Shown here: piece after piece, positions 56,083 to 64,000 of the stretch | Position numbering within the stretch: the first letter of the stretch is position 1 | Layout of the letters: every line of letters begins with the position of its first letter | Assembly (NCBI GenBank): GCA_017425245.1 | Contig: JAFOOX010000041.1 | Coordinates: 1 to 64,000 of the forward strand | Direction of reading: 5' to 3' | From: Gammaproteobacteria bacterium | GTDB taxonomy: Bacteria; Pseudomonadota; Gammaproteobacteria; Enterobacterales; Neiellaceae | DNA length: 64,000 nucleotides | Made by a program: the position numbers and the translations under genes | The notes under the pieces: generated by a model | What the model saw: only the letters and a program-made list of their open reading frames with translations | Databases searched by the model: none | What the model was told of the DNA's origin: nothing

Positions 56083-56952
56083 TCAGACGCTCGGTCGTGA
56101 CTCACTGGGCGGTTGGCCGAACAGTCGCTTATATTCCCGGCTGAACTGGGACAGGCTTTGATAGCCCACCTGGAAAGCCGCTTCGCTGACGCTGGTACCG
56201 GCCAGGGTCACCAGTTCCCGCGCCTGATGCAGCCTTAGCGTCTTGATGTATTGCAGCGGCGACGCATTGGTTACCGCTTTGAAGTGATGGTGCAGTGAAC
56301 TGGGGCTCATGCTGGCCACCCCGGCCAGGCTATCGATAGCGAGCGGCTGGTTGAAATGGTCCTGAATATGTTCAATGACCCGCGCGATCCGCTGATGATG
56401 GCGCCCTTGGGTGACGAAGGCCGCCAACTGAGCGCCTTGCGGGCCACGCAAGGCATGAAACAGCAGTTCGCGAACCATCAACGGCACCAGCACCCGCGCC
56501 TTGGCCTCATCCGCTAACGCTGCCAACAGGCGGCCAACCACCTCATTCATCTCTGCCGTCAGCGGGCAGACGCACACACCTCGCGGGCTTGCCAGCGGCG
56601 GCAACAGCATCTGTTCATCCATGGCATCCAGTACCATCTTCGGCTCTATGGCGATCTTGAGTGCCAGATAGGGTTCGTCGCTACTGGCCCGGGTGACATG
56701 GCCCGCCATCGGCAAGGGCACCGACAGCGCCAGAAAATGGAGCGGATCATACTGATAGACCTCAGCCCCCAAGTAGCTGCGCTTCTGGCCCTGCACCACC
56801 AGATAGAACACCGGCTGGTAAACAATGGGCTGCAGCGCTGTGATCCCGTTACTGCGCACCAGCGCCACGCCGGGTGCCGCCGACGGGTGAATGCCCTGCT
56901 CTGGCACCAGCTGCAACATCTGCGCGACCAAGGCCTTATCTGCCATCGTCAT
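56083..56952 (-). CDS. AraC-family transcriptional regulator
   Basis: 289 aa. N-terminal AraC_N-type domain (AP-GVALVRSNGITALQPIVYQPVFYLVVQGQKRSYLG) and a C-terminal double helix-turn-helix (DSLAGVASMSPSSLHHHFKAVTNASPLQYIKTLRLHQARELV, VGYQSLSQFSREYKRLFG). Divergent from the aldo/keto reductase gene, 186 bp away, which it probably controls. Inducer unknown. Confidence 0.92.
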   Translation of the reverse strand: MTMADKALVAQMLQLVPEQGIHPSAAPGVALVRSNGITALQPIVYQPVFYLVVQGQKRSYLGAEVYQYDPLHFLALSVPLPMAGHVTRASSDEPYLALKIAIEPKMVLDAMDEQMLLPPLASPRGVCVCPLTAEMNEVVGRLLAALADEAKARVLVPLMVRELLFHALRGPQGAQLAAFVTQGRHHQRIARVIEHIQDHFNQPLAIDSLAGVASMSPSSLHHHFKAVTNASPLQYIKTLRLHQARELVTLAGTSVSEAAFQVGYQSLSQFSREYKRLFGQPPSESRPSV

Positions 56953-57138
56953 TGTCGTCCCCTGTCACAAGTCCCCCATACCCCGAGCGCAGTGTAACCA
57001 GAGCGGCTGGCCGCCAACTGGCCAGTAGTGGCTATCTGGAGGATCAGGCAAATGATTGCCAGCTCTGTGTTACCAGCCGGCGGTTGCCAGTCACCATACT
57101 GGCGCTGCGACTTCTACTCAGCGCAGGGAGTTTTCATC

Positions 57139-58149
<1,011 letters not shown>

Positions 58150-58160
58150 CGTCACCTCCG

Positions 58161-58182
58161 AAGACCGGCGCAAGCCGGTCTT
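58161..58182 (+). terminator. Rho-independent terminator after the aldo/keto reductase gene
   Basis: Nine-bp stem AAGACCGGC / GCCGGTCTT, GCAA loop, then TTCTCATTT. It lies 11 bp past the stop. Confidence 0.88.
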
Positions 58183-58716
58183 TTCTCATTTCGTCACGAC
58201 GGCAGATGCTGGGTATCCCACACCTATCCGCCATCTGTCCTTCTGGTTGCCCGAACGTCTGATGGCTGACGTGAGCGAGGGCTATCGCTGAATGGCTCTC
58301 CATCTCGTTCGGCCTTCGCGGGCACCGGCCACCCTGATCGGTCGCCTTTCCGGCTTCTGCGCCGTTTTCCCGCAATAAGTTCAGGGTGAGACTGTCGTTC
58401 CCCCTTGCACCGCCATGCAGGGCGAACTCGGGTACTAAGGTGGGTACCATCACTCTGCAACGGCGCCCCCACTGCAGGCGCATCAGCGCCGATTTTCAGT
58501 ACCAAACAGTCAGCGCAGCTACGCCAGCACTGCTCCGAAACTACGCGCAATATCCGCCTGTTTCTGGCGGGAACTGGCAGTATCCAGGTTCTCAACCATA
58601 ATCGACGAATCGCTGAAAGAGGCGTCGTGTCTCGACTTGCTTGGGCCAGATCTGTACCCACTCGCTCCAGTGAGGTTCAACAGGCAACAGCCCAAGCACA
58701 ACAACCGGAGAGAGCA
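58183..58716. other. Intergenic region, no supported gene
   Basis: 534 bp. Frames on both strands are GC-skewed artefacts without start sites or recognisable products. It may hold remnants of inserted DNA and the promoter of the following two genes. Confidence 0.4.
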
Positions 58717-59562
58717 ATGGCTTCACTGCGTGCCTTGGGGTTTGTCATCATCGCCCTTTTTTGTAGTCGCGCCCTAGCCGCAACCATTAGCCACAATCTT
58801 GCCACTGAGCCCAAAGAAGCCTACGTGCTCGGTGCTCTGAAGTTGGCGCTCGCCTACAGCGGCACAGACACTTTCGTGCCGACATCGACGTTTCTGGAAC
58901 AGGGTCGCCTGGTTGAAGAACTCAAGAGCGGCGCGATCTCGGTCATGTGGGCTGGCACTCAACCCCAGTACGAAGAAGAGTTGCGACCTATCCACTTTCC
59001 AGTACTCAAGGGCTTGCTCGGCTACCGCATATTCATTATTAGGGCGGGTGACCAGCATCGTTTTTCCCAGGTCAACACCTTTGACCAGCTCAAGCGCCTA
59101 ACGGCAGGCCAAGGCGCCTTCTGGGCCGATACGGAGATCCTGCGCTCGGCCGGGATCCCGGTCATTACCTCGGTGAAGTATCCGGGGCTGTTCCATATGC
59201 TGGATGGTGGCCGTTTCGACTATTTTCCGCGCGGTGCGCACGAACCATGGTCAGAGCTGGTGAATAACCGCACGCTGCCGCTGGAAGTGGAGAAAGAGCT
59301 GTGCGTCTATTACCCCCTACCCATGTATTTCTTTGTCGCCAGGAACAACGAGGCTTTGGCCAAACGGATCGAAGATGGTTTGGAGCAGGCACTGACCGAT
59401 GGCTCTTTCGACCGCTACTTTTTCGCCAACCCAACGATTCAGGATGTACTTAGCAAAGCCAATCTGCAGCAGCGCCGCCAGTTTCGCATCACCAATCCCA
59501 GCTTGAGCCCTCAGACGCCACTTGACCGGTCTGAGCTATGGTTCGATCCGTCCCGTATGTAG
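58717..59562 (+). CDS. Periplasmic substrate-binding-like protein (SBP_bac_3 type)
   Basis: 281 aa from MASLRALGFVIIALFCSRALA, a clear signal peptide with a GGAGAG ribosome site. The body resembles an amino-acid-type binding protein (YVLGALKLALAYSG, LVEELKSGAISVMWAGTQPQYEEEL, VNTFDQLKRLTAG, LVNNRTLPLEVEKELCVYYPLPMYFFV, ALTDGSFDRYFF). No transporter genes are near; it precedes a chemoreceptor by 12 bp, so it probably serves as that receptor's ligand-binding partner. Confidence 0.8.
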   Translation: MASLRALGFVIIALFCSRALAATISHNLATEPKEAYVLGALKLALAYSGTDTFVPTSTFLEQGRLVEELKSGAISVMWAGTQPQYEEELRPIHFPVLKGLLGYRIFIIRAGDQHRFSQVNTFDQLKRLTAGQGAFWADTEILRSAGIPVITSVKYPGLFHMLDGGRFDYFPRGAHEPWSELVNNRTLPLEVEKELCVYYPLPMYFFVARNNEALAKRIEDGLEQALTDGSFDRYFFANPTIQDVLSKANLQQRRQFRITNPSLSPQTPLDRSELWFDPSRM

Positions 59563-59574
59563 GAATACAAAAAC

Positions 59575-61053
59575 ATGAACAGAACCTTGAACGGCAAACT
59601 GATCACTGTGTTGCTGCTGTCAGGCATCTGCGGCATTGCCATCACTCTGGTAATACTCTATGCCGCCCTGAGCCAGAATCTGGAGAAGCGCTTCATTGAG
59701 GATCGCCAGAGTTTTGTCGACACCGCCACTGTGGCCTTCAGCGAACCCGTATTCACCTACGATTTTGACCAGAACGAAAAGCTGGCTCAAGCACTGCTAT
59801 CGTCGCCGCTCATTTCGGCCATCAAAGTCGTCGACCATCGCGGCAAAACTCTGGCCTCAGCAGAAGAAGACGCACTTGAGCCGCAACCGCAGACCGTGGC
59901 GCTTCAATTCGATGGCAGCCCCATCGGCGAAGTCACCCTTGTATTCGATCACAGTGTGGTCTCTGCCTATCTGACTGAACAGCTCATCACCATGGCTGGC
60001 GTGATCGTGTTGCTGGTACTGCTAGTGGCAGTTGCTGTGTATATCAGCCTCAAAAAGCTGGTGGTGAACCCCATCAATACCGTCGCAGCGTCGCTGTTGG
60101 ACATAGCGACTGGTGATGGAGACCTCCGCCACCGCCTGCCGATTACCCAAGACGACGAGATTGGTGCCCTCGCCGTGAATTTTAATACCTTGATGGGCAA
60201 TCTGGCCCAGCTGGTTCGAGACCTGAGCCGCGTGGGTAACATTCTGGGGCAGCTGGCCGACAGCTTGCGTCAGAGCGCCGCCGCCACCGCCAGCGATACC
60301 GAGAAACAGCTCCACGAAGTACATCAGGTTGCTACCGCGCTGCAGGAAATGTCTGCTTCTGCCAACGAGGTCGCTAAAAACGCGGAAGACACGTCCAGCC
60401 GCACCGAGCTGGCGCGTGGACGCACTAATGAGGGTGTCGCCCAGGTGCAGAAAAATGGCCAGGTGATCCACCAACTTACCGGTCAGATCGGCACCACCGC
60501 CGACAAGATCGAAACCCTGCGCAGCAGCAGCGGCGCCATTGGTTCGGTCGTGGTGGTGATCCGCAATATCGCCGAGCAAACCAACCTGCTCGCGCTTAAC
60601 GCCGCCATCGAAGCCGCTCGCGCTGGCGAGCAAGGACGCGGTTTTGCCGTGGTTGCCGACGAGGTGCGCTCGCTGGCGCAGAAAACCCAGGAATCGACAC
60701 TAGAAATCGAGCAAATCGTCAGCCAGTTGCAAGCCGCTGCCGAATCGGCCCATGGCGCCATGACTGGCAGCCAGCAAACAACCCTCTCGGCCAATCAGGC
60801 CGCAGAGGGTATCAATCAAGCCCTGGCAGAGATCGCGGAACATATCTCAATCATCAACGATATGAACGGACAGGTTGCCACCGCTGCCCATGAACAAAGC
60901 ATGGTGGCCTCCGATGTTAGCCGTCATGTCACTTCGATGAACGACCTTTCGACGTCAGTCTCTGACCACACCCGTGATGTCTCGAACCGGGCGGTCGAAT
61001 TGAAACAACAAGCGGATGAACTGACCAAACAGCTGTCACGCTTCAAACTCTAG
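59575..61053 (+). CDS. Methyl-accepting chemotaxis protein
   Basis: 492 aa. Membrane helices at about 9-31 and 140-162 enclose a small periplasmic domain; then HAMP (residues ~165-215) and the signalling domain with the invariant tip [34 protein letters not shown]. The small sensing domain fits indirect sensing through the binding protein encoded just upstream. Confidence 0.93.
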   Translation: MNRTLNGKLITVLLLSGICGIAITLVILYAALSQNLEKRFIEDRQSFVDTATVAFSEPVFTYDFDQNEKLAQALLSSPLISAIKVVDHRGKTLASAEEDALEPQPQTVALQFDGSPIGEVTLVFDHSVVSAYLTEQLITMAGVIVLLVLLVAVAVYISLKKLVVNPINTVAASLLDIATGDGDLRHRLPITQDDEIGALAVNFNTLMGNLAQLVRDLSRVGNILGQLADSLRQSAAATASDTEKQLHEVHQVATALQEMSASANEVAKNAEDTSSRTELARGRTNEGVAQVQKNGQVIHQLTGQIGTTADKIETLRSSSGAIGSVVVVIRNIAEQTNLLALNAAIEAARAGEQGRGFAVVADEVRSLAQKTQESTLEIEQIVSQLQAAAESAHGAMTGSQQTTLSANQAAEGINQALAEIAEHISIINDMNGQVATAAHEQSMVASDVSRHVTSMNDLSTSVSDHTRDVSNRAVELKQQADELTKQLSRFKL

Positions 61054-61308
61054 GGGCATAGGGCGTCAATTGTTGGCCAACGAAACCACGCCAATATCGC
61101 GTCGTGGCCTTACGTCACCGCTGAGATGGCACCGGTGGTGAGCTGGGTCCAGTAGTGCGGCTGACCCATGTTCGACAACTGGGCTTATCTGTGGTTGGTG
61201 TTCATCGCCAGTTTGCCGTCTGCTTCGACTGGATTGAAGTCTACGCAGACGACTACTGCCGTGCAGAGTTGCTACGAACTCTTGGGCCACCACTGGCAGA
61301 CGTAACGC
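61054..61308. other. Intergenic region with possible short frame
   Basis: 255 bp. On the plus strand a GTG-started frame of 58 codons (61155-61331) reads VGVHRQFAVCFDWIEVYADDYCRAELL in part and overlaps the end of the fructokinase gene in antisense. It has no ribosome site and may be a relic. Confidence 0.3.
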
Positions 61309-62250
61309 TCAGCGCCCTGCCCCGTCGGTGAGAAAACCGGCAAGCTGCTGTTGGGTTGGCAGAGCGGTCATAGCACCTTTGGCGGTTGTGGCGAGAGCGC
61401 CGCAAGCATTTGCCAATGCAATGGCTCTGGCCATGACCCCCAGATCCTGCCAGTTTGGGACTTTGGCCAAGGCTCCGAGCAGCCCACCGACAAAGGCGTC
61501 ACCCGCACCGGTGGTATCGACCGGTTTTACCGGTTGGCTCGCAATACGCTGGCAGATCCCGTCGTGGTACCAGTCCGTTCCCCGCTCACCCAAAGTCACC
61601 AGGATATGGGCGCAATTGATGCACTGACGCAGCGCAGCTACGCCTGCGCCGGGATCATCGCACTGCCCGATGAGCATGGCTTCCTCTTCCGACAACTTGA
61701 TCAGATCGGCCAACGCCATTGCTTCCAACACCACTGCCCTCCAGTCGACATCTGCGGGCCATAGCGCCAGCCTGAGGTTGGGGTCGAAGCTGATCCAACC
61801 TCCGGCAGCCCGGATCTGCCGCATCGCAGCGAAAGCTGCACCGCGCGCGGGCTCGTTAATCAAGGCGATCGAGCACAGATGAAGCCACTCGCCCGCGCTA
61901 AATGCGGGCAGATCATGCGGACACAGGAACTGATCGGCGCTGGGGTTCACCAGAAAATGGAAGCTGCGCTCACCTTCATCATTCAAATCCACCAATACAG
62001 TCGAAGTTCTGTGCAAGGGATCGAGGAGCATGTGGCGGGTATCCACCTGTTCTTCCTCCAGCACCCGTTTCATGAAGTGGCCCAGCGGATCATTACCGAC
62101 ACGGCCGATAAAAGCACTGGTACTCCCTAATCGGGCCACAGCAACGGCGACGTTGGCAGGCGCACCGCCCGGACATTTGAGGTAGGTATGCTGATCTTGC
62201 GGAATGAGGTCTACCACCGCATCCCCCAGTACCCAAACCTTGTTACTCAT
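61309..62250 (-). CDS. scrK: Fructokinase (PfkB family)
   Basis: 313 aa from MSNKVWVLGDAVVDLIP; an upstream in-frame start would lie within the PTS gene. PfkB fold with GGAPANVAVAVARLG and the catalytic DTTGAGDAFVGG near residue 255. Phosphorylates fructose with ATP. Overlaps the PTS enzyme I gene by 8 bp, so the two are co-translated; fructose or sucrose use is likely. Confidence 0.88.
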   Translation of the reverse strand: MSNKVWVLGDAVVDLIPQDQHTYLKCPGGAPANVAVAVARLGSTSAFIGRVGNDPLGHFMKRVLEEEQVDTRHMLLDPLHRTSTVLVDLNDEGERSFHFLVNPSADQFLCPHDLPAFSAGEWLHLCSIALINEPARGAAFAAMRQIRAAGGWISFDPNLRLALWPADVDWRAVVLEAMALADLIKLSEEEAMLIGQCDDPGAGVAALRQCINCAHILVTLGERGTDWYHDGICQRIASQPVKPVDTTGAGDAFVGGLLGALAKVPNWQDLGVMARAIALANACGALATTAKGAMTALPTQQQLAGFLTDGAGR

Positions 62251-64000
62251 GGCTGGTTCCTCGCGAAGGGCCTGAATCAATAGTTGCTCCTTCGACCGCC
62301 TGCGGCGTCTGCCCCTGGGACGCGCCAAATCTACGCAGTTTATCCCTCACATCGCTGGCGGTTGCTGCCGCCAAACAGTCCTGCAGTAGCTCACGGCAAC
62401 ACTCTGCATCCAGTTCCCGTACCCGGTGTTTGATCTCGCCGACGACCGGCGCACTGACGGATAGCTCGTTCAACCCCATGCCAATCAGTAGCGGTGTGGC
62501 ATCAGGATCACCGGCGAGACCACCGCACAAGCCAACCCAGATGCCATGTTCTCTACCTTCTTTTGCCGTCTGGGCCATCAGCCTTAACACCGCCGGGTGA
62601 AGCGGATCAGCGAGATAGCTGAGTCCGGCATGGCCGCGGTCAACAGCCACCACGTACTGGGTGAGATCGTTGGATCCAATTGAGAAAAAGTCAGCCTCCT
62701 GAGCCAACAGATCGGCCTGAATGGCAGCAGCAGGCACTTCGATCATGACCCCGAGTGGACATAGCGGCACGCCCAGTTCATCGGCAATAGACTGGGCAAA
62801 AGCCCTGATCATCCGGTATTCCTCCAGCGTGGAGATCATCGGCAGCATGATCTTCAAGGGCCCGCTTACACTGGCCCGGAGCAGCGCCCGCAACTGTTGG
62901 CGAAGTAGCGCCGGGCGGCGAATGCCTACGCGCACACCGCGTTCCCCAAGAAAGGGGTTATCCTCCTTGGGCAGGGGCAGATAGGAAAGTGGCTTGTCGC
63001 CGCCCACGTCCAGGGTCCTGATGATTAATGGTCGGCCCTCAAGCGCCTGCATGATTTTCAGGTAGGTCTGGTACTGCTCCTCCTCATCCGGCGCTGCCGG
63101 GCGATCCAGAAAGAGGAACTCTGAGCGCAGCAAGCCGACGCCATCTGCCCCCTGTTCCACAGCCTGAACAGCCTCGGCAGCGTTAGCGATATTGGCGGCA
63201 ATCTCGATGTGAAAACCGTCGCAGGTACGAGCGCTCTCATGTGCCAACACGGCGGCTTGCGCTTTACGCTGCTGACGATCACGCAATTCCTGACTTAGTG
63301 ACTCCAACCGTGCCGGCTGAGGCGCGATCTCCACCGTGCCCTCATCCGCCTGGACCAACAACAGTACACCGTTGACGATTTTTAACGCGTCCGGCCCCAC
63401 CCCGAACACCGCAGGAATCCCTTTGGCGCGGGCGATGATGGCAGCATGGGAAAAGGCGCCACCTTCAGCCGCTACGACAGCCTGAACCTTCTCTGAATTT
63501 AGACCCGCGGCAAGCGACGGCACCAATTCCTTAACAACAATCACGCTCCCCTGCGGCAACGATGCCAAGTCTTGGGGCTTATCGCGCAGGATCAGCAACA
63601 CCCGCTGACGAATATCGCACAGATCTGCCGCACGACCGGCAAGCAAGGCATTGTCGAGTTGGCGCAGTGTCAGGATCTGTTGTTCCATCGTATTAAAGAG
63701 CGCCTGCTCCGCATTGCTTCCCGCTGTTATCATCGCGTGGCACAGGGGCTGTAATTCAGGGTCGTCAAGCAGCCCGAGTTGGGCGCTAAAGATCTCCCCG
63801 GCCTCACCACCTTGCGTCGTAAGTTCATGCAAACCAGCCTTGGCAGCGGCAATCGCCCGGTCAAGACGCTGCTTTTCCGCTGTTGTGTCCAAGACAGGAC
63901 TATCGTCCGGCTGGGTAATATCGATCAGAACCTGGGCCGCTCCCCATCCGATGCCGGGAGCGGCTTTAACCCCCTGCAGTAGGGTTTCTTGCGCTGATCT
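62243..64000 (-). CDS. PTS phosphotransferase with enzyme I domain (5' end beyond window)
   Basis: At least 585 codons; the frame is open to the window edge. It starts inside an enzyme I-type domain (LLQGVKAAPGIGWGAAQVL), has the phospho-His segment GGAFSHAAIIARAKGIPAVFG, and the PEP-binding C-terminal part (LLRSEFLFLDR, GGDKPLSYL, ERGVRVGIRRP, MIEVPAAA, GSNDLTQY). The linker-like RSAQETL just before suggests fused upstream domains (for example EIIA and HPr), as in multiphosphoryl transfer proteins of fructose systems. The internal TTG often taken as start is not needed. Confidence 0.88.
   Translation of the reverse strand, partial: RSAQETLLQGVKAAPGIGWGAAQVLIDITQPDDSPVLDTTAEKQRLDRAIAAAKAGLHELTTQGGEAGEIFSAQLGLLDDPELQPLCHAMITAGSNAEQALFNTMEQQILTLRQLDNALLAGRAADLCDIRQRVLLILRDKPQDLASLPQGSVIVVKELVPSLAAGLNSEKVQAVVAAEGGAFSHAAIIARAKGIPAVFGVGPDALKIVNGVLLLVQADEGTVEIAPQPARLESLSQELRDRQQRKAQAAVLAHESARTCDGFHIEIAANIANAAEAVQAVEQGADGVGLLRSEFLFLDRPAAPDEEEQYQTYLKIMQALEGRPLIIRTLDVGGDKPLSYLPLPKEDNPFLGERGVRVGIRRPALLRQQLRALLRASVSGPLKIMLPMISTLEEYRMIRAFAQSIADELGVPLCPLGVMIEVPAAAIQADLLAQEADFFSIGSNDLTQYVVAVDRGHAGLSYLADPLHPAVLRLMAQTAKEGREHGIWVGLCGGLAGDPDATPLLIGMGLNELSVSAPVVGEIKHRVRELDAECCRELLQDCLAAATASDVRDKLRRFGASQGQTPQAVEGATIDSGPSRGTSHE

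Noticed and set aside
58224-58661. Minus-strand 145-codon frame
   Set aside because: Arg/Ser-rich composition without a recognisable domain; overlapping equally long frames exist on both strands.

Overview
This is a GC-rich (roughly 60%) gammaproteobacterial chromosome segment. A HutWZX-type haem operon, HspQ, RlmI, HrpA, a NifL/NifA pair and an Rnf complex with RnfH together point to a diazotrophic gammaproteobacterium, plausibly of the Aeromonadales, Oceanospirillales or Pseudomonadales. The sequence alone does not fix the genus. The nifQ-fdxN-nifB-nifA-nifL // rnfABCDGEH-nifF layout resembles the minor nif/rnf1 cluster of Azotobacter and Pseudomonas stutzeri.

Layout. 0.5-10 kb: a divergent haem-iron region (hutA-hutX-hutZ-hutW leftwards; tonB-exbB-exbD-hutB-hutC-hutD rightwards). 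10.2-12.1 kb: a PAAR-tipped type VI effector, a putative immunity gene and a displaced second copy of the effector's C-terminal tail. 12.1-16 kb: a thioredoxin-like protein with a TonB-dependent receptor, then acuI. 16-25 kb: mostly housekeeping genes (tRNA-Trp, HDOD protein, acylphosphatase, rlmI, hspQ, hrpA) and the wreck of a Fic gene. 25.1-30.6 kb: an accessory island with two toxin-antitoxin pairs, AT-rich orphan genes and many copies of structured intergenic repeats. 30.6-42.7 kb: nitrogen-fixation accessory, regulatory and electron-supply genes, with textbook NifA/IHF/sigma-54 sites before rnfA and nifF. 43.3-51.6 kb: a sigma-54 activator facing a tight seven-gene operon that encodes a patatin-like phospholipase, a subtilisin-like protease and five unrecognised proteins, preceded by a good sigma-54 promoter. 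52.6-64 kb: a dihaem peroxidase, a sulfide:quinone-reductase-like flavoprotein, an AraC regulator with an aldo/keto reductase, a binding-protein/chemoreceptor pair, a fructokinase and a PTS enzyme I gene that runs off the window.

How genes work together. The haem genes form a complete import and anaerobic breakdown route: receptor, TonB energisation, ABC importer, cytosolic carrier, and the enzymes HutZ and HutW. The nif genes supply the FeMo-cofactor precursor (NifB, FdxN, NifQ), the redox/nitrogen switch (NifL/NifA) and low-potential electrons (Rnf, NifF). The nitrogenase structural genes are not in the window.

Most novel signals: (1) two families of dispersed intergenic elements (A and B) whose hairpin arms change sequence between copies while pairing is kept, with NGGA apical loops like CsrA/RsmA sites; (2) the sigma-54-controlled protease/patatin operon, where the patatin carries a long Ser/Thr-rich beta-type region in front of its lipase domain.
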